DNA of 64,000 bases from contig NZ_ARQE01000010.1 in the NCBI RefSeq assembly GCF_000382705.1, positions 124,001 through 188,000 on the forward strand, read 5' to 3'. This DNA is from Aureimonas ureilytica DSM 18598 = NBRC 106430 (lineage in GTDB: Bacteria; Pseudomonadota; Alphaproteobacteria; Rhizobiales; Rhizobiaceae). The position numbers were made by a program, and so were the translations under genes. The notes beneath the pieces are model-generated. The model ran no database searches. It saw only the letters and a program-made list of their open reading frames with translations, and was not told the origin of the DNA. Below, piece by piece: positions 8,767 through 17,045 of this stretch (positions within the stretch are counted from its first letter, which is position 1; the number at the start of each line of letters is the position of its first letter).

Positions 8767-10173
8767 ATGCAGCATCAAGACGGTCTCGACCAACCCCAGC
8801 GCACGCTGGCCTTCGCCACGGTCGCGCTGACGCTCTTCGTCGCGGTGCTCGACGGGGCGATCGCCAATATCGCCCTGCCGCCCATCACCCAAAGCCTCGG
8901 CATCCGGCCGGTGGACGCGATCTGGGTGGTGAACGCCTATCAGCTCGCCGTCACCATGATGCTGCTGCCGCTCGCCAAGCTCGGCGAGGTGGTCGGCTAC
9001 AAGCGCGTCTATCTCTGGGGCCTCGCCCTGTTCACGCTGGCGTCGGGCCTCTGCGCCCTGGCCGATTCGCTGGGGATGCTGATCTTCGCCCGTGCCATCC
9101 AGGGTCTCGGCGCGGCGGGCGTCATGAGCGTCAACATCGCGCTCGTGCGCTTCATCTTTCCGCGTGCCCAGCTCGGCCGGGCGGTGGGCAATGTCGCCGT
9201 GATCGTCGGCGTTTCCTCGGCCACCGGGCCGACCATCGCCGGGCTGATCCTCGCGGTCGCGCCCTGGCAGGCCCTGTTCCTCGTGAACGTGCCGGTCGGG
9301 CTTCTCGCCATTCTGGTCGGCGCCCGCACGCTGCCCGTCACCCATCGCTCGGGCGAGCGCTTCGACGTCAAGAGCGCCGCCCTCAGCGCGGCGACCTTCG
9401 GCCTGGTGATTTCGGGCGTGAACGCGCTCGGCCATTCCGAAGGGCTCTTGCTGGCACTCGGCCAGATCGCGGCGGGTCTCGCGGTCGGCGTGGTCTTCGT
9501 GCGCTCGCAGTTGCGCCTCGCCGCTCCCATCCTGCCGGTGGACCTTCTGGCGCGGCCGGTCTTCGCCTTGTCGGCGCTGACCTCCGTCTTGTCCTTTTCG
9601 GCGCAGATGCTGGCCTTCGTCGCCCTGCCCTTCTTTCTTCACGACACGCTGGGCCGCAGCGCCTCCGAGACCGGCCTTCTGATGACGCCCTGGCCGATCG
9701 CCACGGCGCTCGCGGCCTTCGTGTCGGGCCGCTTTTCCGACCGGCTGCGCGAGCCCGGACGCCTTGCCGCCGTCGGCCTCGCGCTGTTCGCGGCCGGTCT
9801 TCTCTCGCTCGCGCTCCTGCCGGCGCAGCCGAGCGATTTCGATCTCGTCTGGCGGCTCGTGGTGGCGGGTCTGGGCTTCGGCATCTTCCAGGCGCCCAAC
9901 AACAAGATCCTCGTCACGAGCGCGCCGCGCGAACGCGCGGGCGGAGCGAGCGGCATCCAGTCCACCGCCCGGCTCGTCGGCCAGTCCATGGGCGTCGCGT
10001 TTCTGGCGGTGATCTTCGGCCTCGCGCCCGATCATGCGATCGGCGCGGCGCTCGGCCTTGCGACGCTGCTCGCCGCCATCGGCGTGGTGCCGAGCGCCCT
10101 GCGCCGGACGGAGCAGGAGCTTGGCGCGCAGCCCGGCGCCATCGCGCCCGGCGCCCGCAGCCCGGCGGAGTAA
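8767..10173 (+). CDS. MFS transporter, DHA2 (EmrB/QacA) family
   Basis: A 468-residue protein with about 14 predicted TM segments. The first helix carries LFVAVLDGAIANIALPPI, matching motif D1 of drug:H+ antiporters (LDxTxVNVALP), followed by WVVNAYQLAVTMMLLPLAKLGEVVGYKRVYLWG (motif A). The charge-relay Asp in helix 1 is present. These pumps expel hydrophobic drugs or metabolites using the proton gradient. No membrane-fusion partner (EmrA) is encoded nearby, so it probably works alone across the inner membrane. It ends at a shared terminator with sqdB. Confidence 0.88.
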   Translation: MQHQDGLDQPQRTLAFATVALTLFVAVLDGAIANIALPPITQSLGIRPVDAIWVVNAYQLAVTMMLLPLAKLGEVVGYKRVYLWGLALFTLASGLCALADSLGMLIFARAIQGLGAAGVMSVNIALVRFIFPRAQLGRAVGNVAVIVGVSSATGPTIAGLILAVAPWQALFLVNVPVGLLAILVGARTLPVTHRSGERFDVKSAALSAATFGLVISGVNALGHSEGLLLALGQIAAGLAVGVVFVRSQLRLAAPILPVDLLARPVFALSALTSVLSFSAQMLAFVALPFFLHDTLGRSASETGLLMTPWPIATALAAFVSGRFSDRLREPGRLAAVGLALFAAGLLSLALLPAQPSDFDLVWRLVVAGLGFGIFQAPNNKILVTSAPRERAGGASGIQSTARLVGQSMGVAFLAVIFGLAPDHAIGAALGLATLLAAIGVVPSALRRTEQELGAQPGAIAPGARSPAE

Positions 10174-10184
10174 GGCTCACAAAA

Positions 10185-10211
10185 AAACCCGCCGGGAGGC
10201 CCGGCGGGTTT
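10185..10211. terminator. Bidirectional intrinsic terminator between MFS gene and sqdB
   Basis: AAACCCGCCGGG (10185-10196), loop AGG, CCCGGCGGGTTT (10200-10211): a perfect 12-bp stem. Seven As precede it, giving a U-run for minus-strand transcripts of sqdB, and TTT follows on the plus strand. Confidence 0.88.
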
Positions 10212-10229
10212 GATGTCGGGACCGCCCGC

Positions 10230-11408
10230 CTATTCCGCCGCGAGCGGCTTCACCCAGAGGCTGGAACAGACGATGCGGCTCGTGTCGCAGCGGTCGCGGT
10301 GCTTCTCGGCGACGCGCACCACCTCGTCCATCAGACCGTCGGACAGGCGCGTCGGCTCGAGGCCAAGCTTGATCAGCGTGTCGTTGGCGACCACGAGATC
10401 GTTCTCGGCCATTTCGTTGCGCGGATTGTCCCGGTGCTCCACCGGCGCGCCGGTCATGCGCGAGATCATCTCGGCGAGATCGCGCACGCGATGGGTCTCG
10501 GTCATCTGGTTCATGATGCGAACGCGCGCGCCGCGCTCGGGCGCCGAGCGGATGGCGAGCGCGATGCAGCGCACCGTGTCGCGGATATGGATGAAGGCGC
10601 GCGTCTGCCCGCCCGAGCCATGCACGGTCAAAGGATGGCCGATGGCGGCCTGCATCAGGAAGCGGTTCAGGACGGTGCCGTAGTCGCCGTCATAGTCGAA
10701 GCGGTTGACGAGGCGCTCGTCGAGATCGGTCTCCGGCGTCGAGGTGCCCCAGACGATGCCCTGGTGCAGATCGGTGATCTTCAGCCCGTCGTTCTTGGCG
10801 TAATACTGGAACAGGAGCTGATCCAGCGTCTTGGTCATGTGGTAGATCGAGCCGGGATCGACCGGATAGAGGATCTCGACATTGGCTTCCTGGCCGGCCG
10901 AGCGCAGCGTCGCCTCGATATAGCCTTCCGGGATCGTCATGCCCTTGGTCTTGCCGTAGCCGTATACGCCCATCGTGCCCAGATGCACGAGATGCGCGTC
11001 GGGACAGGCCTCCACCATGGCGCAGAGAACCGCGCTCGTGGCGTTGACGTTGTTGTCCACCGTGTAGCGCTTGTGCCAGGGCGACTTCATCGAATAGGGC
11101 GCGGCGCGCTGCTCGGCGAAATGCACGATCGCGTCGGGCGCGACGCGCCGGAACAGCGCTTCCAGCCGGTCGTAATCCTTGGCGACGTCGAGTTCCACGA
11201 ACTCGATCGGCGAGTTGCGCGTTTCGCGCCAGGCCTGGAGCCGCTCGGGCATGGGGCGGATCGGGGTGAGGCTCTGGACGCCCAGTTCCTCGTCCGTGCG
11301 CCGGCGCACGAGATTGTCCACGATCGTCACCTCGTGGCCTTCGGCCGAAAGATGGAGCGAGGTGGCCCAGCCGCAGAACCCATCACCGCCGAGAACGATT
11401 ACCTTCAT
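10230..11408 (-). CDS. sqdB: UDP-sulfoquinovose synthase SqdB (SQD1-type)
   Basis: A 392-residue extended SDR. The start MKVIVLGGDGFCGWATSLHLS matches the NAD-binding motif peculiar to SQD1 (GGDGYCGWATALHLS), followed by VDNLVRRR, HFAEQRAAPYSM, the catalytic Thr of LGTMGVYG and Tyr-x3-Lys of YHMTK, then TDLHQGIVWG and HPLTVHGSGGQTRAFIHIRDTV. It converts UDP-glucose and sulfite to UDP-sulfoquinovose, the head-group donor for the sulfolipid SQDG in the inner leaflet. The gene is divergent from a GT4 glycosyltransferase that is a good candidate for the next step. Sulfolipid often replaces phospholipid under phosphate limitation, but no clear Pho box is visible in the 123-nt shared promoter region. 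Confidence 0.93.
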   Translation of the reverse strand: MKVIVLGGDGFCGWATSLHLSAEGHEVTIVDNLVRRRTDEELGVQSLTPIRPMPERLQAWRETRNSPIEFVELDVAKDYDRLEALFRRVAPDAIVHFAEQRAAPYSMKSPWHKRYTVDNNVNATSAVLCAMVEACPDAHLVHLGTMGVYGYGKTKGMTIPEGYIEATLRSAGQEANVEILYPVDPGSIYHMTKTLDQLLFQYYAKNDGLKITDLHQGIVWGTSTPETDLDERLVNRFDYDGDYGTVLNRFLMQAAIGHPLTVHGSGGQTRAFIHIRDTVRCIALAIRSAPERGARVRIMNQMTETHRVRDLAEMISRMTGAPVEHRDNPRNEMAENDLVVANDTLIKLGLEPTRLSDGLMDEVVRVAEKHRDRCDTSRIVCSSLWVKPLAAE

Positions 11409-11531
11409 GACCGGAACACCTCGAACATTTCTCCCGGATGCGTCTTGACGCTTCTATCTGGCGCAAGCTCTAGCATTGCGTAGGTCCCGCAGGAATCGGA
11501 CCGGCATTTTCTCAAGCCGAAAGAGCGCGAC
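11409..11531. promoter_or_regulatory. Divergent promoter region sqdB / GT4 glycosyltransferase
   Basis: 123 nt between the two divergent starts. A possible plus-strand promoter is TTGACG (11447-11452) with CTCTAG 17 nt later. I looked for the 7-4-7 CTGTCAT direct repeat of Pho boxes and did not find a convincing one. Confidence 0.35.
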
Positions 11532-12578
11532 ATGCGTATTCTGATAGCTTCTGATGCAGCTCCCCCTCAAATCAATGGTGTGGTCCGCGTGCTCGACACG
11601 ACGGCCGAGTGGCTGAGGCGTTTCGGCCACGAGGTCCGGTTGGTCGGCCCGGCGGATTTTTCCGCCAGCCTGCCGGCCCCCGGCTACCCGGAAGTGCGCC
11701 TCGCCATGACGCTCGGGCGCACGCTCGGGCGGATCATCGAGGACTTCCAGCCCGACACGATCCACATTCCCGTGGAAGGCACGATCGGGCTCGCCGCCCG
11801 CCATTACTGCCGCCGGCGCGGCATTCCCTTCACCACGTCCTTCCACACCCGCTTCGGCGATTATTTCGAGAAGCGGATCGGCGTCGGCTCGCCGCTCGCC
11901 TACGGGTTCCAGCGCTGGTTCCACAATGGCGGCAACGGCATCATGGTGCAGACCGAGACGCTGGAGCACGAGCTCGCCGAGCGCGGCTACAACAATATCC
12001 GCCGCTGGGGCCGCGCGGTGGACACCGAGCTCTTCACGCCCTGCCGCGAGGAACCCGGCTTCGACCCGGATTTCCTCGGCCTGCCGCGCCCGCTCTTTCT
12101 GTATCTCGGCCGCATCTCGCCGGAAAAGAACCTCGAGGCCTTCCTCTCGCTCGACCTGCCGGGCTCCAAGGTCCTGGTGGGCGACGGGCCGGCGCTGGAA
12201 GCGCTGAAGGCCCGTTATCCCCAAGCGCATTTCCTCGGACGCCGCACGGGGCGCGCGCTCGCCGAGCATTTCTCGGCGGCCGACGTCTTCGTCTTCCCCT
12301 CGCGCTTCGAGACCTTCGGCCTCGTGGTTCTGGAGGCGCTCGCCTGCGGCACGCCCGTCGCCTCCCTGCCCGTGCCCGGCCCGAAGGACATCGTCGGCGG
12401 CACGCCGCACGCGGTCCTTTCGGAGGACCTGCGCACGGCCGCGCTCCAGGCGCTCGACATCGACCGCGCCGGCTGCCGCCGCCATGCCGAGACCTATAGC
12501 TGGGAGCGCTGTTCGCGCGAGTTCGAAGGCAATCTCGTGCCGATTCCGCCCTCCGTCTGGCGCAAGATGGCGGCCTGA
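11532..12578 (+). CDS. GT4 glycosyltransferase, probable glycolipid (SqdX/Agt-like) synthase
   Basis: A 348-residue GT-B enzyme starting MRILIASDAAPPQINGVVRVL, the typical opening of the SqdX/SQD2 and rhizobial diacylglycerol glucuronosyl/glycosyltransferase group. Later motifs are TSFHTRFGDYFEKR, FLYLGRISPEKNLEAFL (nucleotide-sugar binding) and FVFPSRFETFGLVVLEALACGTPV with the E-x7-E pair. It should transfer a sugar from a nucleotide donor to diacylglycerol at the cytosolic face of the inner membrane. The divergent neighbour sqdB makes UDP-sulfoquinovose, so sulfoquinovosyl transfer is the leading idea; glucuronosyl or glucosyl transfer remains possible because the family members are hard to separate by sequence. 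Confidence 0.82.
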   Translation: MRILIASDAAPPQINGVVRVLDTTAEWLRRFGHEVRLVGPADFSASLPAPGYPEVRLAMTLGRTLGRIIEDFQPDTIHIPVEGTIGLAARHYCRRRGIPFTTSFHTRFGDYFEKRIGVGSPLAYGFQRWFHNGGNGIMVQTETLEHELAERGYNNIRRWGRAVDTELFTPCREEPGFDPDFLGLPRPLFLYLGRISPEKNLEAFLSLDLPGSKVLVGDGPALEALKARYPQAHFLGRRTGRALAEHFSAADVFVFPSRFETFGLVVLEALACGTPVASLPVPGPKDIVGGTPHAVLSEDLRTAALQALDIDRAGCRRHAETYSWERCSREFEGNLVPIPPSVWRKMAA

Positions 12579-12619
12579 CGGAAGGTTCGGCGGGGCAATC
12601 CAAGGCCCTGCAAACGAAG

Positions 12620-12655
12620 GATTGTCGCGTCGCACAAGACGGTTTCGCGACAATC
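12620..12655. promoter_or_regulatory. 10-bp perfect inverted repeat upstream of the GlxA-type regulator
   Basis: GATTGTCGCG (12620-12629) and CGCGACAATC (12646-12655) are exact inverted copies separated by 16 nt, 66 nt before the regulator start. It may be an operator for autoregulation or for control of the downstream betaine genes, or a weak terminator of the glycosyltransferase gene 42 nt upstream. Confidence 0.5.
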
Positions 12656-12721
12656 GCTTGGCCGCTGCTCTGTTTTTCGCCATGATGAAACGAGATGCAT
12701 GGTGAAAAGGAGGACCCGCCC

Positions 12722-13795
12722 GTGAACCGCACGCCTTTTGGCCGCGCCGCCGCGATCGAGACGCCGTCCTTGCGCGTCGGCTTTCTTCTCGCCAACAATT
12801 TCACGCTCTCGGCCCTGTCGCTCTTCGTCGACGCGCTGCGCCTCGCCGCCGACGAGGGGGATCGCTCGCGCCCGATCCGCTGCGGCTGGAGCGTCATGGC
12901 GGCCCGGCCCGAGCCCGTGCGCTCCTCCTGCGGCGTCCTCGTGTCGCGCACCGCCCCGCTCAGCGATCCCACCTCGTTCGACTATATCGTCGTGGTGGGC
13001 GGCCTTCTTCATGCCGGTAACCAGATGGACGACAGCAACATCGCCTATCTGCGCTCGGCGGCGAGCGCCGGCGTGCCGCTGGTGGGCGTGTGCACGGGCT
13101 CCTTCGTCCTCGCCCGCGCCGGGCTGATGCGTGGCCGGCGCTGCTGCATCTCCTGGTATCACCATGCCGATTTCGAGGCGGAGTTCTCCGACATCGTGCC
13201 CGATGCCGACCAGCTCTTCGTGGTGGATCGCGACCGCATCACCTGCGCCGGCGGCTCGGGCGTCGCCGATCTCGCCGCCTTCCTGATCGAGCGCCATGTC
13301 GGCGCCTCGGCCGCGCAGAAGAGCCTCCACGTCCTCCAGCTCCAGAACCGCCGCCAGGGCAGCGACGCCCAGCCCCATGCCGCCGCCGGATCGGCGGGGG
13401 GCGACGACCGCGTGCGCCGCGCTATTCTCCTCATGGAGCAGCACATGGCCGAGCCCTTGTCAGTGGAGACCATCGCGCATCGGCTGCAACTCTCCTCGCG
13501 CCAGCTGGAGCGCCTGTTTCAGGACACGCTCGCCGTCAGCCCGGCCGTGGCCTACCGCCAGCTGCGCCTCGGCTATGCCAAGCGCCTGCTCCAGACGACG
13601 CGCAAGAGCGTCACCGACATCGCGATCGAGGCGGGCTTCTGCGACGGGGCGCATTTCGCGCGCCAGTTCCGCGCCCATTTCGGCATCGCCCCGCGCGACA
13701 TCCGCGCGCCCGACACGGTTGCCCTGGACCTGCCGCCCGCATCCGCGACCACCCCTGCCCGCGACATGACCATGGCCCAAGATATCATCATGTAA
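12722..13795 (+). CDS. GlxA-family AraC-type transcriptional regulator (GbdR-like)
   Basis: A 357-residue protein with an N-terminal DJ-1/PfpI-like domain (about 20-190; the VCTGSFVLARAGL nucleophile-elbow segment keeps a Cys) and a C-terminal AraC pair of helix-turn-helix motifs (ETIAHRLQLSSRQLERLFQ and VTDIAIEAGFCDGAHFARQFRAHF). This architecture is shared by GbdR, GlxA and carnitine/betaine regulators, which activate catabolic and uptake genes. It lies just upstream of choVWX, supporting a role in choline or betaine sensing. I chose GTG at 12722 because AGGAGG lies 8 nt upstream; an ATG at 12695 has no RBS. Confidence 0.87.
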   Translation: MNRTPFGRAAAIETPSLRVGFLLANNFTLSALSLFVDALRLAADEGDRSRPIRCGWSVMAARPEPVRSSCGVLVSRTAPLSDPTSFDYIVVVGGLLHAGNQMDDSNIAYLRSAASAGVPLVGVCTGSFVLARAGLMRGRRCCISWYHHADFEAEFSDIVPDADQLFVVDRDRITCAGGSGVADLAAFLIERHVGASAAQKSLHVLQLQNRRQGSDAQPHAAAGSAGGDDRVRRAILLMEQHMAEPLSVETIAHRLQLSSRQLERLFQDTLAVSPAVAYRQLRLGYAKRLLQTTRKSVTDIAIEAGFCDGAHFARQFRAHFGIAPRDIRAPDTVALDLPPASATTPARDMTMAQDIIM

Positions 13796-13916
13796 AAAGG
13801 CGCCATGTCGCCTTCCTACAGGACGATGTCCGAATTCGCATCGTCACACGGAGAAGCTGCGGTCACGATCCCTTATCGCCTTTTTGGAGCGGCTCCAGAC
13901 AAGAGCCCTCGCAGCG

Positions 13917-15266
13917 ATGGAGGATGGTTCGATCACGCAATCCCCCGCCCCCCCGAATGCCGAGCGCATTCGCGTCTCCAACATCGTCAAGCTCTTTGGC
14001 GACAACGAGAAAACCGCCCTGCGCCGCCTGAAGGAAGGCGCCGGCAAGTCGGAGATCCTCAGCGAGACCGGCGCGGTGCTCGGCCTCGACAACGTCTCCT
14101 TCTCGGTCAACGAGGGCGAGATCCTCGTCGTGATGGGCCTGTCGGGCTCGGGCAAGTCCACCATGCTGCGCTGCCTGAACCGCCTCGTGGAGCCCACCGC
14201 CGGGTCGATCCGCATCGACGGAACCGAGGTCACGGAACTGTCCACCAAGGCGCTGCGCGAGTTCCGCCGCAAGACCTTCGGCATGGTGTTCCAGCACTTC
14301 GCCCTGTTTCCGAACCGCACGATCGCGGAAAACGTCGAATACGGGCTGGAGATTCAGGGCGTCGATCGCAAGGCGCGCCGCGAGCGCGCGCTGGAGGCGG
14401 TGGAACTCGTCGGCCTCAAGGGATGGGACGCGAAGTTCCCGCGCCAGCTTTCGGGCGGCATGCAGCAGCGGGCGGGCCTTGCCCGCGCCCTGTGCGCCGA
14501 TGCCGACATTCTCCTGATGGACGAGGCCTTCTCCGCGCTCGATCCCCTCATCCGCCGCGACATGCAGAACGAATTGCGCTCGCTGCAGAAGAAACTGCGC
14601 AAGACCATCGTCTTCGTCAGCCACGATCTCGACGAGGCCATCCATCTGGGCGGGCGCATCGTCCTGATGAAGGACGGCGCCATCGCGCAGAGCGGCACGG
14701 CCGAGGAAATCCTCCTCGACCCGCAGGGCGAGTATGTTCGCCGCTTCGTGGAAAATATCGACGTCTCCTCCGTGGTCACGCTCGGCCGCCTCGTCAGCCC
14801 GCAGCCGCGCCTTTTCGAGGGCGCCAGCGCCGAGGAGGCCTGGCCGCTTCTGGAAGCGCGCCCGGGCCGGGCCGACGACGTCTTCGTCGTCACCTGCGAG
14901 CGCGACACGCCGGTCGGTCGCATCGCGCGCGACCGGCTCGCGTCGCCCGGCGCGCGCGGGCAGCGGCTCGAAAGGCTGATGGAGGGCAGCATCGCCCGCG
15001 CGCCGGCCGGCGCGGTTCTGAAGAGTGTGCTGCCGCTTCTGGCGAACGAACCCCATGGCCTCGCGGTGGTGGACGACGCGGGCCGCTTCGTCGGTCTTCT
15101 GACCCGCGAAACGGCGCTGCGCGCCTTGGCCGGCAAGCAGGCGAACGAGGAAAGGAACATGGCATGGACTGGCTCCTCACCGACGATGGAAGCATCCGCA
15201 AGTTCCCTCTTGACGACATCTCCAGCAATGCCCTCGATTGGCTCACCCTCCATCTCGCATCACTGA
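13917..15266 (+). CDS. choV: Choline/glycine betaine ABC transporter ATP-binding protein (ProV/ChoV)
   Basis: About 449 residues. The N-terminus IVKLFGDNEKTALRRLKEGAGK is typical of ProV; then Walker A GLSGSGKST, the FQHFALFPNRTI Q-loop, signature LSGGMQQRAGLARAL, Walker B ILLMDEAFSALDP and a C-terminal CBS-like regulatory region (residues about 290-415) thought to sense ionic strength in ProV/OpuA. The ATG at 13917 is chosen by fit with the family; TTG at 13884 is an alternative and neither has a strong RBS. Odd: homology seems to end near ALRALAGKQ, but the frame continues for about 40 codons and overlaps choW by 103 bp with low-complexity Ser/Pro residues, suggesting loss of the original stop. 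Confidence 0.9.
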   Translation: MEDGSITQSPAPPNAERIRVSNIVKLFGDNEKTALRRLKEGAGKSEILSETGAVLGLDNVSFSVNEGEILVVMGLSGSGKSTMLRCLNRLVEPTAGSIRIDGTEVTELSTKALREFRRKTFGMVFQHFALFPNRTIAENVEYGLEIQGVDRKARRERALEAVELVGLKGWDAKFPRQLSGGMQQRAGLARALCADADILLMDEAFSALDPLIRRDMQNELRSLQKKLRKTIVFVSHDLDEAIHLGGRIVLMKDGAIAQSGTAEEILLDPQGEYVRRFVENIDVSSVVTLGRLVSPQPRLFEGASAEEAWPLLEARPGRADDVFVVTCERDTPVGRIARDRLASPGARGQRLERLMEGSIARAPAGAVLKSVLPLLANEPHGLAVVDDAGRFVGLLTRETALRALAGKQANEERNMAWTGSSPTMEASASSLLTTSPAMPSIGSPSISHH

Positions 15267-16024
15267 CGCGGGGCCTTTCCGCCTTCGTGGCGGGCTGGAT
15301 CTCGACGGGCACGGATCTTCTGCTCCGCATTCCGCCCTGGGCCTTGATCCTGCTTCTGGCCGCCGGCGCCTTCGCGCTGGCGGGGCGTCGCGTCGGGCTT
15401 CTGGCGCTTCTCGGCTTCCTGTTCCTGTGGAACCTGCGCTTGTGGGACGCGACGGTGGAAACGCTCGTTCTCGTCACGCTCTCGACGCTCGCCGCGCTTC
15501 TGATCGGCCTGCCGATCGGCATCGGCTGCGCCCTGTCGGAGCGGGCCTGGAAGACCGTCTCGCCCGCGCTCGACATGATGCAGACCATGCCGAGCTTCGT
15601 GTATCTGATCCCCGCCATCCCCTTCTTCGGGCTCGGCTCGGTCTCGGCGGTGTTCGCCACGGTGATCTTCTCCATGCCCCCGGTGATCCGCCTCACCGCG
15701 CTCGGCATTCGCGGCGTGCCGCACGATCTGACCGAGGCCGCCGACGCCTTCGGCACCTCGCCGGTGCAGAAGCTTCTGAAGGTGCAGCTTCCCCTGGCGC
15801 TGCCGACCATCATGGCCGGCATCAACCAGACCATCATGCTCGGCCTCTCCATGGTGGTGATCGCCTCCATGATCGGCGCCGGTGGCCTCGGCCGCGAGGT
15901 CTGGCGCTCGATCCAGCGGCTCGACGCGGGCTCGGGCTTCCAGGCCGGCGTCGCGATCGTCATCCTCGCGGTCGTCCTCGACCGGGTCACCCAGGCCATG
16001 GCGCGCCGCGCGCGCTCGGCCTGA
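15164..16024 (+). CDS. choW: Choline/glycine betaine ABC transporter permease (ProW/ChoW)
   Basis: A 286-residue permease starting MDWLLTDDGSIRKFPLDDIS, with about six TM segments, the conserved TMPSFVYLIPAIPFFGLGSVSAVFATVIFSMPP stretch split across two helices, and EAA loop EAADAFGTSPVQKLLKVQLPLALP. Such permeases import quaternary ammonium osmolytes with ProV/ChoV and a betaine-binding protein. A GGAAAGGAAC ribosome site precedes the ATG. The start lies inside the choV reading frame, which extends 103 bp into this gene. The binding-protein gene follows after a pyrimidine-rich spacer. Confidence 0.93.
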   Translation: MDWLLTDDGSIRKFPLDDISSNALDWLTLHLASLTRGLSAFVAGWISTGTDLLLRIPPWALILLLAAGAFALAGRRVGLLALLGFLFLWNLRLWDATVETLVLVTLSTLAALLIGLPIGIGCALSERAWKTVSPALDMMQTMPSFVYLIPAIPFFGLGSVSAVFATVIFSMPPVIRLTALGIRGVPHDLTEAADAFGTSPVQKLLKVQLPLALPTIMAGINQTIMLGLSMVVIASMIGAGGLGREVWRSIQRLDAGSGFQAGVAIVILAVVLDRVTQAMARRARSA

Positions 16025-16088
16025 TCCTTTCTCTTTCCGCCTTCCCTTCCCTCTCACTCCTCCCTTCCCTCTCCCCCCCTTCCCTCTC
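16025..16088 (+). repeat. Pyrimidine-rich low-complexity tract between choW and choX
   Basis: About 64 nt that are almost wholly C and T on the plus strand, broken by only one G and one A. The block CTTCCCTCTC occurs three times with short spacers. It ends 2 nt before the CGGAG ribosome site region of choX, so it forms the whole intercistronic leader. Confidence 0.85.
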
Positions 16089-16106
16089 AACGGAGTTCCG
16101 AGACCC

Positions 16107-16946
16107 ATGCTGAAGTTCCTAGCAGCCGCCGCTCTCGCCACGACCCTCATGACGGGCCTCGCCTCGGCCGCCGAGAAGAAGGTGAACCTGGCCTATGTGG
16201 AATGGTCCGACGCCGTGGTGGCGACCAATCTTCTGGCCGAGACGCTGAAGACGAAGGGCTACGACGTGACCCTGACGCCGCTCCCGGCCGCCGCCATGTG
16301 GCAGGCGGTGGCGACCGGCGAGGCCGATGCCATGGTGGCCGCCTGGCTGCCGGCGACGCACGCGGCCTATTACGCCAAGCTGAAGGACAAGGTCGATCTC
16401 ATCGGCCCCAATGTCAGCGGCGCCAAGATCGGCTGGGCCGTGCCCGCCTATGTGGATCTGACCTCGGTCGAGGATTTGAAGACCAAGGGCGCCGAGGTCG
16501 GCAACAAGGTGATCGGCATCGATCCGGGCGCCGGCCTGATGCAGGCCTCCGAAAAGGCCATCAAGGATTACGGCCTGACCAACGTCAACCTGGTGGACGG
16601 GTCGGACGCGACCATGACCGCCGCCCTGAAGGACGCGATCGACCGCAAGGAGCCGATCGTCGTGACGACCTGGACGCCGCACTGGATGTTCGGGCGCTGG
16701 GACCTGAAATATCTCGCCGACCCCAAGGGCTCCTTCGGCGGCGAGGAAACGGTGAACACCGTGGCGCGCAGCGGCTTGGACAAGGACATGCCAGAGGTCC
16801 ACAAGATTCTCGCCAATTTCAAGCTCTCGCTCGACGACGAGCAGAAGATGATGCTGCAGAACGAGGAAAAGGGCGCCAACCCGGCCGCGAACGCCAAGGC
16901 CTGGGTCGCCGCCAACCCGGACAAGGTCGCGGCCTGGACGAAATAG
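16107..16946 (+). CDS. choX: Choline/glycine betaine-binding periplasmic protein (OpuAC family)
   Basis: A 279-residue solute-binding protein. A signal peptide (MLKFLAAAALATTLMTGLASA, cut before AEKKVNLAYVEW) precedes an OpuAC domain with Trp/Tyr residues at YVEWSDAVV, AAMWQAVATG, AAWLPATHAAYY and WTPHWMFGRW; such aromatic boxes hold the trimethylammonium group by cation-pi contacts. It delivers choline or betaine to ChoVW. I chose ATG 16107 for the signal peptide and the CGGAG 11 nt upstream; any longer frame would read back into choW. The choline-versus-betaine choice cannot be settled from sequence alone. Confidence 0.9.
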   Translation: MLKFLAAAALATTLMTGLASAAEKKVNLAYVEWSDAVVATNLLAETLKTKGYDVTLTPLPAAAMWQAVATGEADAMVAAWLPATHAAYYAKLKDKVDLIGPNVSGAKIGWAVPAYVDLTSVEDLKTKGAEVGNKVIGIDPGAGLMQASEKAIKDYGLTNVNLVDGSDATMTAALKDAIDRKEPIVVTTWTPHWMFGRWDLKYLADPKGSFGGEETVNTVARSGLDKDMPEVHKILANFKLSLDDEQKMMLQNEEKGANPAANAKAWVAANPDKVAAWTK

Positions 16947-16979
16947 GCCGGGCCGCCCTCCAGCCACATGCGGAAGCGA

Positions 16980-17014
16980 GAAAGGGGCGGGCCGTTCATC
17001 GGCCCGCCCCTTTC
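16980..17014. terminator. Bidirectional terminator between choX and the globin-coupled MCP gene
   Basis: GAAAGGGGCGGGCCG (16980-16994), loop TTCAT, CGGCCCGCCCCTTTC (17000-17014): a perfect 15-bp stem between convergent genes, with pyrimidines following on the plus strand (CTTGTGTCCC). Confidence 0.85.
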
Positions 17015-17045
17015 CTTGTGTCCCCTCGACGAGGCTGCCGGGCCG

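Noticed and set aside
11409-11531. Pho box in the sqdB/GT4 promoter
   Set aside because: Expected from sulfolipid biology, but no 7-4-7 CTGTCAT-type repeat better than random could be found.
13805-15163. Frame upstream of and continuous with choW overlapping choV
   Set aside because: Residues before MDWLL are Arg/Pro-rich, unlike any protein family, and antiparallel to nothing real; they are the shifted frame of choV.
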